From positions 1 to 64,000 of the forward strand of contig PFJX01000081.1 of assembly GCA_002784045.1 (NCBI GenBank): DNA of 64,000 bases, in the 5' to 3' direction. The position numbers were made by a program, and so were the translations under genes. Position 1 is the first letter of the stretch; every line of letters starts with the position of its first letter. Below the pieces are notes generated by a model. That model saw only the letters and a program-made list of their open reading frames with translations. It was not told the DNA's origin and made no database searches. The stretch is from Hydrogenophilales bacterium CG_4_10_14_3_um_filter_63_21. Lineage in GTDB: Bacteria > Pseudomonadota > Gammaproteobacteria > Burkholderiales > Thiobacillaceae. Below are positions 17,380 through 25,048 of the stretch, one piece after another.

Positions 17380-17903
17380 CATTCGGCGGACTGGCGCAGG
17401 TGATCCATGCCGGTCTTGAGCAGGGCCTTCTCGGCTTCGGGCTGCAACTTGAAGTCGGCGGTGAATGGCAAATACGGGCGGGCCGGGATTGTGACCTTGC
17501 GACCCTTGCCAGCCTTGCCACCAAGTTGCTGGATGCGGGCATACGGTCTGGCAGCGCCGACCACCGAGTAGTCATCACCGTACCGGGAGTGAACCGAGCC
17601 AGCCAGCAGGCCGGAATCCTGGAGCATCTTCATTTCCTCCAGGACGCGCTGGGATCGCTTGGTCAGGTCGCCGCTCTTCTTGTAGCCCTTGCTTCCACCG
17701 ATGCGCTTGAACTTGGTCGCTTCGGACAACGCTGTCCACTTCGGGCGGCCCTCGGCGGCGAGGTTGGCTTCCGTTTCGTCTTCCAGGACGGCTGCCATGT
17801 CGCGCATGGCCAACCGTGGCCGCCGGGAGAAGCGGCCAATGGCACCCATCGTGCGCTCAAACTGTTCGCTGCCTACGGTCAGGGTCTTGAAGCTCTCGCT
17901 CAT
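17379..17903 (-). CDS. Virion morphogenesis protein (Mu gpG-like)
   Basis: A 174-residue protein of the phage virion morphogenesis family that in Mu is gpG, involved in head completion or tail joining. Recognisable segments are RPRLAMRDMAAVLEDETEANLA, WTALSEATKFKR, LTKRSQ, YGDDYSVVGAARPYARIQQLGG and the conserved proline segment IPARPYLPF. It overlaps the gpF-like stop by four bases and is the last gene of the leftward packaging operon, 142 bases from the left end of the phage. Confidence 0.9.
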   Translation of the reverse strand: MSESFKTLTVGSEQFERTMGAIGRFSRRPRLAMRDMAAVLEDETEANLAAEGRPKWTALSEATKFKRIGGSKGYKKSGDLTKRSQRVLEEMKMLQDSGLLAGSVHSRYGDDYSVVGAARPYARIQQLGGKAGKGRKVTIPARPYLPFTADFKLQPEAEKALLKTGMDHLRQSAE

Positions 17904-18781
17904 TTCTTGGCTTCCTTACGGTATTGATCAACCAGGTCGGAGTCGTAACGGCTCAGGTCGGGCTGCCAGCTTGCGCCAGGAGGGTGATTCCAGCCCGGAT
18001 CAGTTTGAACGTACTGGCGTAGCTGCTTGGGGTAACCGGGCGGCGTCAGCATGTACCGATCAACCTGGGTGGTGCCTGCCTCCGGGTTCGTTTTCGACAC
18101 CGGCACCTGAACCTTGTCCATCCGACCGGCACTGCTTGAAAGCGGAGTCTGCCCAGCGCCACTACCCACCTGGTCGGAAGACAAGGTGCGAACGCGGCAC
18201 CGGCAGCGATAGCCGTTGGGTGGGTAGAACGCCCCATAGAACGGATCGTCGTGCCGGAAGACACGCCCGTTGAGCGTCCGATGTGTAGGCCGGGTGCGGC
18301 TGTCCATGACCGCTACGTACATCCAGTAGGGGCGGCTTTCCACGTTTTCCAGTTGCCGGGCACGGCGGCCTGCCATGAATGAGGTTTGCAGGTTCACGTC
18401 GTAGATCAGCTTCAAACGCCAAGGGCTGCCATAGCGCACGATATTGCCCGTGCCCGGATAACGCTCCAGGATTTCGCCCGTCTCGTAGTCGATGGCCTTC
18501 CCCCACCAGCCTTTCGCCTGGAGGATCGGCGTCAGCGTCTTCTTGAACTCGGCGAAGCTGACATTCCCATTCATCGCCTTCTTCAGTTCGTCGCGGATGT
18601 CCTGCAACACGTCCAGCCTGGCGCAGTGGGCGACGGTGAAGACCTTGCTGTGAATCTCGCCCAGCATGTCGTACCAGTTCTCGCTGACCCGCAGCCCCTT
18701 CTGCTTGAAATAGGCCACCGCCTCGGCGGGCGGCAGAGTCATGGCGTAGAGCAGGTCGAAGGATGGATCAATCGTCGCCAT
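17900..18781 (-). CDS. Head morphogenesis protein (Mu gpF-like, SPP1 gp7 family)
   Basis: A 293-residue minor head protein. It starts MATIDPSFDLLYAMTLPPAEA, and the C-terminal half has the Mu-F/SPP1-gp7 hallmark: MDSRTRPTHRTLNGRVF followed by FYPPNGYRCRCRVRTLS. The ATG at 18781 overlaps the portal gene stop by 14 bases. In Mu-like phages gpF associates with the portal and is packaged in the prohead. The neighbours are portal upstream and gpG downstream, as in Mu. Confidence 0.92.
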   Translation of the reverse strand: MATIDPSFDLLYAMTLPPAEAVAYFKQKGLRVSENWYDMLGEIHSKVFTVAHCARLDVLQDIRDELKKAMNGNVSFAEFKKTLTPILQAKGWWGKAIDYETGEILERYPGTGNIVRYGSPWRLKLIYDVNLQTSFMAGRRARQLENVESRPYWMYVAVMDSRTRPTHRTLNGRVFRHDDPFYGAFYPPNGYRCRCRVRTLSSDQVGSGAGQTPLSSSAGRMDKVQVPVSKTNPEAGTTQVDRYMLTPPGYPKQLRQYVQTDPGWNHPPGASWQPDLSRYDSDLVDQYRKEAKK

Positions 18782-20204
18782 TGGCCTGCCCCCAAAGTTC
18801 GGCCACAAACATGGCGCGGGTCAGTGCCTCCTCCAGGCTGGTAGTGTCCAGCTTGGGGAACAATGTGGCCAGCTTGCCCAGCGCCTCGGCGTAGTCGGCA
18901 GAGTCGTTGATGAGCTGCACCAGTGGCTTGAGCATCGCCTGTCCCTGGCCTTGGAGGTGGTTGTCGGCCAGGCTCGATATCGCAGCATCAAGTGCAGCCT
19001 GGTCGGGGAAATCACCACCGCCTTCGGCAAATTCCACTGGCGCACCGGAGGGCTTGGCGGGTTCAACCAGGTCTCCATCCTGGAAGCCGTAGGCGCGTTT
19101 GAAATAGGCCGGGGTCAAGGTCACACCAGCCTCGGTCAAGGTCTTGTCGCGCTCGGCCAGCACCTTGTCGACCTCCTCCTGCTCCCACATCGAGAACTCA
19201 GGCCGGGTCGATTCATTGAAGTTGAAGTCCCAAATCCAGCGGATCAGCGTATTGAAGGTTGCTTCCACCATGCGCGAGTCGGCATCGCGGATGTCTCGCG
19301 TGACTTCCAAGCCTGCCTGCGCCGAGGCGCGGTTCGAGTTGGCCTCCGAGGTCTGGTTTTGCCCAAGCAGCGCATAGTTCACTTCTGACCGGCAGAACAT
19401 CAGCAGCCGCTCGTAGACATCGGCGCTGGACGATTTCCCGGCGGCTTCCTTGATATCCACACTGGAGTCATCGGGGATCACGGCCACCGCGTCTTGAACC
19501 ATGTCCGCCAGCTTCTCCAGCAGGTCATCCGTCTCCTCGGTCGGCGTGTTGCGGGGATGCTTGCCGATCACCCAGGGGCTGCCGTACTTTTCCGCGAACG
19601 TGACCCAGAACTTGAGGCCACCCTTCTTGAAGGAAGTCGGCCAGAAGCACATCGACAGATCGGGCATCCCATAGGGGTTGTCGTAGGTCGCATCCTGCCT
19701 GGGCAACAAGAACTTGCGATCCGGCACCAGTTCACCATAGACCGGGTCTTCCTTGGTACGCAGGCGCAGGCGGTTTTCCGCGTCAAAGCAGAACCACTCC
19801 GGCGGCTTGCCGATGATGTCCACCGGCACAATGTAGGAGCCGACCTTGCCCCACACCACCTCCAGCGGCTGATAGCCATACAGGGGAGCCTCCAGGATTT
19901 CCGAGATGATGCGATCCATCTCCAGGTCGGCGAAGATCGCCTCCACGATCTGGGCGGCACCTTCCTTAGCTTGGCCGTTGTTGACGCCCCATTCGAGCGC
20001 CTTCACCGCACCCTTGCGCCGCCGGATATTGCCGCCCACCTGGGGGTCGGAGCGCAGTTCACGATAGACGGTGATGTCTTTGCCGATGGCCTTGAGAACC
20101 GGGTCAGGGTTGGGCAGCATCAGCCCCAGGTCGGAGAAGAACTGCGCCGATCTGGCGCGGGTGGCGATCTGTGCCGCCAGGGATTCCATCTGTGCCTTGT
20201 TCAT
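18768..20204 (-). CDS. Portal protein (DUF935, Mu gp29-like)
   Basis: A 478-residue DUF935 portal, the dodecameric ring through which DNA enters the capsid. Seen motifs: LPNPDPVLKAIGKDITVYRELRSDPQV, GGNIRRRKGAVKALEW, PLYGYQPLEVVWGK, DIIGKPPEWFCFD and the Ala/Thr-rich helix near VNYALLGQNQTSEANSNRAS. Length and order agree with Mu gp29. It overlaps the terminase stop by four bases. Confidence 0.94.
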   Translation of the reverse strand: MNKAQMESLAAQIATRARSAQFFSDLGLMLPNPDPVLKAIGKDITVYRELRSDPQVGGNIRRRKGAVKALEWGVNNGQAKEGAAQIVEAIFADLEMDRIISEILEAPLYGYQPLEVVWGKVGSYIVPVDIIGKPPEWFCFDAENRLRLRTKEDPVYGELVPDRKFLLPRQDATYDNPYGMPDLSMCFWPTSFKKGGLKFWVTFAEKYGSPWVIGKHPRNTPTEETDDLLEKLADMVQDAVAVIPDDSSVDIKEAAGKSSSADVYERLLMFCRSEVNYALLGQNQTSEANSNRASAQAGLEVTRDIRDADSRMVEATFNTLIRWIWDFNFNESTRPEFSMWEQEEVDKVLAERDKTLTEAGVTLTPAYFKRAYGFQDGDLVEPAKPSGAPVEFAEGGGDFPDQAALDAAISSLADNHLQGQGQAMLKPLVQLINDSADYAEALGKLATLFPKLDTTSLEEALTRAMFVAELWGQANGDD

Positions 20205-21742
20205 GCGGTGTACCCTTTAGTCATGCTTGAGGCGGTGCGGCGGCGGCGTGATTTCACCTTCACCGGCCCCTTGTTGATTTCCCTGCTGGCAAAGTGCGCC
20301 AGCACGATGGCAATGCCGGAGTCGCCGTGGCGCTTGTTGCCGTCCTTGTCCTTGGTTCGGATTTCCGGCAGCCGGGCCACGCCCTTGATCACCTGGAATG
20401 CCCGCAAGTCAGCGAGAACATCCGCATCACGCGGCAATCCATCCAGCGTCCCATCCTCGAATGCCGCCTTGAACGGTGGCATGTGCTCCCGGTACCACGT
20501 CTCGGAAAGCATCACCTGCTGGATGCGAGAGGCTCCATACCGCTGCATCGCCACCTCGGCCAGATACTGGCCGTTGCCACGGGCATCCATTGCCCCACCC
20601 ATGAACCGGGGAAGCCGATCCACCAGGTAGAACAGCACCTGTTCCTGCTGCTTGAACGGGATGTTCCGCAACTCCAGAAGGAAGGCGGCACGGCGCACCA
20701 GGCTCTGAGTCTGGAACAGGGGCGCGATCACCGTCAGGTCACCGCTACGCCCGAAGTCTTCGCCGAAGAAGGTGGTGGCATCAGCGGGAATGCTCAGCAG
20801 CAAGGGCTTGAGATTGGCCTCGCACCAGTCGCGGGCTTCGGCTTCCCGGATGTGATCGGGCAGCAGGGCAAATTCATCTTTCTGGCTCCAGCGCAGCACC
20901 GGGGTGTCCGCCGACATGCGGGACTCGATCAGGGCACGGGTCAGATAGGCCCCACCACTGTTCTTCGGGATGCAGTCCAGTTCCTCGGCAGCATCCTCGC
21001 CGTAGAAGTCGCGGATTTCCTTGGCCCACTGCGCCTCGCCATCCGCCGTCCAGTCGATGCCACGGGAGAGGCAGATGCGGCGGTACAGGCCGTCATTCAG
21101 GGCGTCGTCAAACGTAACCCGGTGCAGGCTGTAGGGCTTCTTTCCGGCCCGCACATCGGTGACCAATTCGTTGAACTGGTTGTCCACGCCATCATGTGTT
21201 GAGATCACATGAACCTGACCGCCCCACATCAGCAGGGCCATCGCCGCTTTCAGCAACTCGCCGAGCTGCTCGTGGAAGGCGGCTTCGTCGATGATGACGC
21301 GCCCCTGCTTGCCGCGCAGGTTGGAGGGGCGGCTTGATAGCGCGGTGATACGGAAACCGGATGCGAAGCGGATCACGAAGGCCAGGATGGCCTTGTCTTC
21401 GTCGCCATCCCTGAAGACCTCCTCGGTCTCCTCAATTTCACCAGCCGCCAGGCTGTAGTGCTTGGCCCAATCCGCGCAGTCCCGGATGAACTCCTGGGCC
21501 ATGTCCTTGTTGTAGCCGATGTACCAGACATCCATGCCGGTCTGTGCTGCGGCCAACAGGGCCGAATCCGCAGCCTCGCCCCAGGACAAGCCGATGCGGC
21601 GTGACTTCTCCATGACCTTGACCGGCGACTGGTCAGCGCACCACCGCTGTTGATAGCCAAGCAGGACAACGGGAGTGCGCTCTTCCTTGGCGAAGGTGGA
21701 ACCGACAGCCTTCGCCACGCCGGATTGGCGGGGAGATTTCAT
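20201..21742 (-). CDS. Terminase large subunit (Mu gp28-like)
   Basis: A 513-residue packaging motor. The ATPase domain carries a Walker A-like loop KSRRIGLS (46-53) and Walker B VIIDEAAF (149-156). The nuclease domain has acidic motifs GEDFGRSGD and, near the C-terminus, HGDSGIAIVLA. It begins MKSPRQSGVAKAVGS, overlaps gp27 by four bases, and cuts and packages DNA by the headful route in Mu relatives. Confidence 0.94.
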   Translation of the reverse strand: MKSPRQSGVAKAVGSTFAKEERTPVVLLGYQQRWCADQSPVKVMEKSRRIGLSWGEAADSALLAAAQTGMDVWYIGYNKDMAQEFIRDCADWAKHYSLAAGEIEETEEVFRDGDEDKAILAFVIRFASGFRITALSSRPSNLRGKQGRVIIDEAAFHEQLGELLKAAMALLMWGGQVHVISTHDGVDNQFNELVTDVRAGKKPYSLHRVTFDDALNDGLYRRICLSRGIDWTADGEAQWAKEIRDFYGEDAAEELDCIPKNSGGAYLTRALIESRMSADTPVLRWSQKDEFALLPDHIREAEARDWCEANLKPLLLSIPADATTFFGEDFGRSGDLTVIAPLFQTQSLVRRAAFLLELRNIPFKQQEQVLFYLVDRLPRFMGGAMDARGNGQYLAEVAMQRYGASRIQQVMLSETWYREHMPPFKAAFEDGTLDGLPRDADVLADLRAFQVIKGVARLPEIRTKDKDGNKRHGDSGIAIVLAHFASREINKGPVKVKSRRRRTASSMTKGYTA

Positions 21743-22260
21743 CCAGCGATCCCCAGAATCTGGCGGCGAATCTGATCCACCGCATCGTCAGACAAGCCGC
21801 CCTTCTTGACCACCTGTTCGATGGCCGACGCGGCGGCCTCGGCCTTGCTGCGAACTTCGGCGAGCCAGCGTTTCTGGGCCACAGATGCCTTGCCCAGTTC
21901 AGCCACGGCCTTGGCCAGCTTGGTGACATCGACGGTTTCAGGATCGATCTCGATGTCCATCAGGACGCTGAACAGCTTTTCCTGAGTCAGCCTGACCAGG
22001 GCATCATTGACCGCGCCATCCTCATCAGGCGCGGCCAGAACCACCGCCCGTGCCTGTTCCGTCACCAGCTTCAGCGTTTTGAGGCGCTCCTCGAAATCTT
22101 GCCCGTAGCGATGGATGGCGCTCTTGGAGACCTCATAGCCCCGTGCCTTCATCTCCTCGGCCAGCAACTGGTAGCCACTGAAGTTGTTCTCGACCAGGCT
22201 GCGGTCGAGCCACTCCTTGACCTCTTTGGGTAGCGTCTCGACGGTGCTCTTCTTGCCCAT
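21739..22260 (-). CDS. DUF3486 protein (Mu gp27-like, probable small terminase)
   Basis: A 173-residue mainly helical protein. The N-terminus (VETLPKEVKEWLDRSLVENNF) leads into a helix-turn-helix-like stretch (SGYQLLAEEMKARGYEVSKSAIHRYGQDFE), fitting a DNA-recognising small terminase subunit. The rest is coiled coil. In Mu-type phages this DUF3486 gene always precedes the large terminase. Confidence 0.88.
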   Translation of the reverse strand: MGKKSTVETLPKEVKEWLDRSLVENNFSGYQLLAEEMKARGYEVSKSAIHRYGQDFEERLKTLKLVTEQARAVVLAAPDEDGAVNDALVRLTQEKLFSVLMDIEIDPETVDVTKLAKAVAELGKASVAQKRWLAEVRSKAEAAASAIEQVVKKGGLSDDAVDQIRRQILGIAG

Positions 22261-22266
22261 CGCCGG

Positions 22267-22572
22267 TCACCAGTATTTCTGCGGGCGGGCGATGCCGGGA
22301 TCGCAATCCACGGTGTACTCGGCCACGTCAATACCGTACCGGGCCAGATCGGCAAACCAGCGGCCAGAAGGCTCGCGCTTCACATCCACCAGGCGGCGGT
22401 CAGCCAGGTAGTCGAGTTCCCGGCGCACTTCCAGGGCCGTGGCATCCGGGTAGATGCTCTGAAGCGTGGCCAGCACCAACTCCTCGTAGGCACCGACCGG
22501 GCGAGCATTGTTGAGGATCAGGAGAATGTTCCAGCGCATGGATTCGCGCCGAACCTTGGCGTTGTCGATCAT
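22267..22572 (-). CDS. Mu gp26-like winged-helix protein
   Basis: A 101-residue protein with a predicted winged-helix fold: RWNILLILNNARP, LQSIYPDATALEVRRELDYLADR and the wing RLVDVKREPSGRW, ending GIDVAEYTVDCDPGIARP. AAAGGGG lies eight bases upstream of the ATG. Its role in Mu is not established. It has a clear paralogue in this phage at 36197-36550 behind the repressor; the two share RRE..RW, DAT..E..RELDYLADR and EYTV.C..GI.RP. Confidence 0.85.
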   Translation of the reverse strand: MIDNAKVRRESMRWNILLILNNARPVGAYEELVLATLQSIYPDATALEVRRELDYLADRRLVDVKREPSGRWFADLARYGIDVAEYTVDCDPGIARPQKYW

Positions 22573-22911
22573 TTACTTCGCCCCTTTCATCTGTACCACT
22601 TCGAGCTTGTTGTAGAGGGCATCGAGCTTGGCCTCGATGACGCTTTGTCCGCGCACGTAATCCTCCCGGCGGACGTAATGCAGGGGCAGGTCGGCCTGCC
22701 ACTTCAGGAAGTCGCGTTCCAGGGCCTGCACGGCCCCGGTGTTTTTCTTGATGGCGTCCTGTTCGTTGTTCTGCACGGCCTCGTAGGCCGAGAAACGCTC
22801 TTGCAATCGCTTCTCGAACTGGTCGAGCAACACCTTGCCGAAGGCCGCCACGCATCCGAAAAAGGCGATCAGCATCAGGATCAGATGCCAGAGTTCCAAC
22901 TCCATCTTCAT
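22573..22911 (-). CDS. DUF2730 membrane/coiled-coil protein (Mu gp25-like)
   Basis: A 112-residue protein with an N-terminal membrane helix (LWHLILMLIAFFGCVAAFG) and a long coiled coil (LDQFEKRLQERFSAYEAVQNN and beyond). The ATG at 22911 overlaps the zinc-finger gene stop (ATGA), and GGAGGGAGG lies six bases upstream, which decides the start. DUF2730 genes sit here in most Mu-like genomes; the function is unknown. Confidence 0.85.
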   Translation of the reverse strand: MKMELELWHLILMLIAFFGCVAAFGKVLLDQFEKRLQERFSAYEAVQNNEQDAIKKNTGAVQALERDFLKWQADLPLHYVRREDYVRGQSVIEAKLDALYNKLEVVQMKGAK

Positions 22912-23132
22912 TTCAAGCCTCCCTCCAGCATCGTCTGGCACTCGACGCAGGTTTGTACGCCGGGAACGGCCTTGCGCCGCTCCATCGGAATGGGTTCATC
23001 ACAGACCAGGCAAAGCGTTGCCGAGTCGGAAAACGTCTTGCCGCGCAGCCCGGAGCGGCGTGCTTGCTCCTCCAGGGCATCGGCTCGCAGCGCCTCCTCG
23101 GTCTCGGTGGCGCGATCAAAAACATCAGTCAT
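22908..23132 (-). CDS. TraR/DksA-type C4 zinc-finger protein
   Basis: A 74-residue protein with a helical N-terminus (EALRADALEEQARRSGL) and a C4 zinc finger: CLVCDEPIP, then QTCVECQT. TraR-like phage proteins bind the RNA polymerase secondary channel and alter promoter choice without ppGpp. It overlaps the spanin gene upstream by eight bases and DUF2730 downstream by four. Confidence 0.88.
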   Translation of the reverse strand: MTDVFDRATETEEALRADALEEQARRSGLRGKTFSDSATLCLVCDEPIPMERRKAVPGVQTCVECQTMLEGGLK

Positions 23133-23625
23133 GTGCGGACGGCTCCCACCAGTCGATCAGTGCGCCGAGCCGGGCACGGCAGGTTTCGTATTGGCCCTGG
23201 GCGTTGGCGATCCATCCGGCGACGTCGGTATCGGTGGCAACGGCTCCATCCTCTGCATCAGGCTGGCCGGAGGCTTGGGGCACGGTGGCAACACCACCGG
23301 GGCGGATGGCGTTGTTGAGCAGGCGGACAGCGCCAGCCCCAAGGCAAGGGCGGCCAGCAGTAACACGGGCGATTTCACGAGATACCTCCAGAGTCTTCTT
23401 GTTGAGAGCGGATTCGGTTTGAGCGAGACGTGCGGCCAAGCTGTCGCCCCTGGCCACGGCTTCCTCAAGGCGCAGCCGAGCAACATCGGCGGCAGCAGCC
23501 TGGTTCTTGGCGTGGGTGGCCTTCAGGCTGGCGATGTCGGCATCCTTGAGGCTGCCGACCACGAAACCAGCGAGCAGCAGGCCGGTGAGAAAGGCTCCGA
23601 GCAAAGCGATCAGGCGCGGGTTCAT
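23125..23625 (-). CDS. Inner-membrane spanin (Rz-like)
   Basis: A 166-residue protein with an N-terminal membrane anchor (LIALLGAFLTGLLLAGFVVG) and a periplasmic helical region (KDADIASLKATHAKNQAAAAD, LRLEEAVARGDSLAARLAQTE). This is the i-spanin plan. It overlaps the transglycosylase by four bases and contains the o-spanin gene out of frame. The two together fuse inner and outer membranes in the last step of lysis. Confidence 0.85.
   Translation of the reverse strand: MNPRLIALLGAFLTGLLLAGFVVGSLKDADIASLKATHAKNQAAAADVARLRLEEAVARGDSLAARLAQTESALNKKTLEVSREIARVTAGRPCLGAGAVRLLNNAIRPGGVATVPQASGQPDAEDGAVATDTDVAGWIANAQGQYETCRARLGALIDWWEPSAHD
23157..23378 (-). CDS. Outer-membrane spanin lipoprotein (Rz1-like), embedded in Rz
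   Basis: A 73-residue lipoprotein in another frame, wholly inside the Rz gene. It starts at a GTG (VKSPVLLLAALALGLALSAC) with GGAGG seven bases upstream; the lipobox is LSAC at residues 17-20 or so. The mature part is short and proline-rich (PSAPVVLPPCPKPPASLMQR), as in Rz1 proteins. The GTG start was chosen over a longer ATG frame because of the ribosome site and the position of the signal peptide. Confidence 0.85.
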   Translation of the reverse strand: MKSPVLLLAALALGLALSACSTTPSAPVVLPPCPKPPASLMQRMEPLPPIPTSPDGSPTPRANTKPAVPGSAH

Positions 23626-24266
23626 GCCAGCACCCCACTGCCCCAGCCCAGATAAAGCGGCTGCAAGACAATCAGGATGCGGCGGGGATAGCCCAAGTTT
23701 TCAGGGCAGAAGCTGGCGTGGCGTTTGGCTTTGCCACAGGCGGCATCCACCGCCTGGCGCTGCGTTGATTGCGCGGCCTTGGCCTCCATCTGCCAATGGC
23801 CTAGCCCGCCGTTGTAGGCCCGCAAGGCTGCCCACAAGCGATCAAACTCCGATGCCCCTTGCACCCGCTTGACCAGCCAATCGTCGTAGCGCACCAGGGC
23901 GCGGATGGCCCAGCGCGGATTGGTCGCTTCGCCGCTGGCCAAGGCCGGGTCGATGCTGGCAATCCACTGCGCCGTGGCGGGCATGAACTGCGCCATGCCT
24001 CGCGCACCAACCCGGCTGACAGCCTGCGGGTTCCAGCCGCTTTCCTGGTGAATCTGAGCCGCAAATACGGCGATGGGGGCATTCAGCCCCCACACCTGCC
24101 GCGCCTCGCGGGTGAGGTCGGCACGGTATTTCAGGGCTGCCCTGGGAATCGTCTGGGCATGTGCCTGGCTGGGCCAGAAAGCACCAATCGCCAGAGCGAT
24201 GAGGCCAATGATCAGCGTTGCCCAAAGCTCCTGCCGTTGCTCCTTGGTGAAACGTGGCCAGCCCAT
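23622..24266 (-). CDS. Phage lytic transglycosylase (SAR/signal-anchored endolysin)
   Basis: A 214-residue muramidase-type endolysin. A membrane helix (about 16-31) and AHA at 35-37 form a signal or signal-anchor segment. The SLT-like domain has the catalytic glutamate E75 in QIHQESGW and the substrate motif GARGMAQFMPATAQW, then RALVRYDDWLV and AYNGGLGHW. The ATG at 24266 is taken because it directly follows the holin stop; a TTG at 24284 would add six residues. Export by the Sec system is likely. Confidence 0.9.
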   Translation of the reverse strand: MGWPRFTKEQRQELWATLIIGLIALAIGAFWPSQAHAQTIPRAALKYRADLTREARQVWGLNAPIAVFAAQIHQESGWNPQAVSRVGARGMAQFMPATAQWIASIDPALASGEATNPRWAIRALVRYDDWLVKRVQGASEFDRLWAALRAYNGGLGHWQMEAKAAQSTQRQAVDAACGKAKRHASFCPENLGYPRRILIVLQPLYLGWGSGVLA

Positions 24267-24267
24267 G

Positions 24268-24603
24268 TCAGGCCCCCAGGGCAACGGCGATCATGGCGGC
24301 GGCGATGATGATGGCTCGCCGCAATTGCGCCAGGCAGAATGCCAGAACCTGCTCTTTGGAGAGACCCTTCTGCGGGCAATAAGGGCCGCCGACCGAGAAC
24401 GGCTGATCCAGGAAGGCATCGGGCCGGGCGTAGGGGAACAGGCTGCGGTCAATCCAGTACGCCACCCAGGCGGCGCTGGTGATGAGGGATAGCTTGTAGA
24501 TCGAGACGGGGAGTTGCTGGGGCGCGGTGACTGCGATGAAGACGGTCAGCGCAAGGCTGATGAACAGCCAGCCCGCCATGCGGGCGCGGAACAGTTGAGA
24601 CAT
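24268..24603 (-). CDS. Putative holin (2-3 membrane helices)
   Basis: A 111-residue membrane protein with helices at about 10-26 (GWLFISLALTVFIAVTA), 35-50 (YKLSLITSAAWVAYWI) and 93-109 (AIIIAAAMIAVALGA). Size, position in front of the transglycosylase, and layout fit the two/three-helix holins of Mu-like phages. It is the first gene of the leftward late unit. Its ribosome site GGAGG (7 bases upstream) lies in the 3' arm of a terminator hairpin (24605-24658). Confidence 0.8.
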   Translation of the reverse strand: MSQLFRARMAGWLFISLALTVFIAVTAPQQLPVSIYKLSLITSAAWVAYWIDRSLFPYARPDAFLDQPFSVGGPYCPQKGLSKEQVLAFCLAQLRRAIIIAAAMIAVALGA

Positions 24604-24604
24604 G

Positions 24605-24658
24605 AAAAAACCCTCCGGTAATGTGTCCTGCCCATGCTAGGCAGGTACTCCCGGAGGG
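24605..24658 (-). terminator. Terminator hairpin overlapping the late promoter and the holin RBS
   Basis: Read leftward, CCCTCCGG (24658-24651) pairs with CCGGAGGG (24618-24611), which is followed by six T. An inner hairpin CCTGCC / GGCAGG closes the loop. Transcripts coming from Mor would carry both arms and stop here. The predicted late start at about 24627 lies between the arms, so late transcripts lack the first arm and keep the GGAGG free. Confidence 0.75.
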
Positions 24659-24678
24659 TCTTTTAAACCGCTTTAAAG
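24634..24678 (-). promoter_or_regulatory. Late promoter P1 (lysis/packaging), Mor-type element
   Basis: Leftward, TTTAAA-GCGG-TTTAAA-AGAC is followed, 28 bases from the start of the second half-site, by TAGCAT (24639-24634) as a -10 box. No -35 box is seen, as in activator-dependent Mu promoters. It lies immediately downstream of the Mor gene and 57 bases from the holin ATG. Three further copies are at 36797, 42953 and 48808. Confidence 0.7.
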
Positions 24679-24679
24679 A

Positions 24680-25048
24680 TCAGTCGTCGGGGAACAGCCC
24701 GCCCTGGCGGCGGGCCAGATCGGCCTGGCGCATGGCCTTCACGATCTTGTAAATCCATTGCAGCGAGACCCCGTACTTGCGGGCCAGATCGCTGTGGTTC
24801 TGGCCGTTGAAATCGTTCCAGATCGCCAGATCGCGGGCGGACAGCTTGATGGCGGTGCCGATGGGGAAATAGATCAACTGGCCGCCCCAGTTGCCCGCCA
24901 TGCGGTTGGCGATTTCCTGGCCAACGTGCTCGGCGCGTTCCTTGTCCAGCTCAATCAGTTCTGCCAGGGCATGGGCGATATTCTGGGCCAGGTCGATGAG
25001 CAACTCCGGCCCCTGACTGCGGTGCTGTTTTTGGTTGTCGGTGGTCAC
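24680..25048 (-). CDS. mor: Mor-family transcriptional activator
   Basis: A 122-residue protein of the Mor/C family. The N-terminal dimerisation part (LLIDLAQNIAHALAELIELD, AEHVGQEIANRMAGNWGGQLIYFP) is followed by the C-terminal helix-turn-helix (NGQNHSDLARKYGVSLQWIYKIVKAM). In Mu, Mor turns on the middle promoter and its relative C the late promoters. Here no second family member is seen, so this protein probably drives all four late promoters. It is the last gene of the early operon and overlaps GemA by four bases. Confidence 0.92.
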   Translation of the reverse strand: MTTDNQKQHRSQGPELLIDLAQNIAHALAELIELDKERAEHVGQEIANRMAGNWGGQLIYFPIGTAIKLSARDLAIWNDFNGQNHSDLARKYGVSLQWIYKIVKAMRQADLARRQGGLFPDD

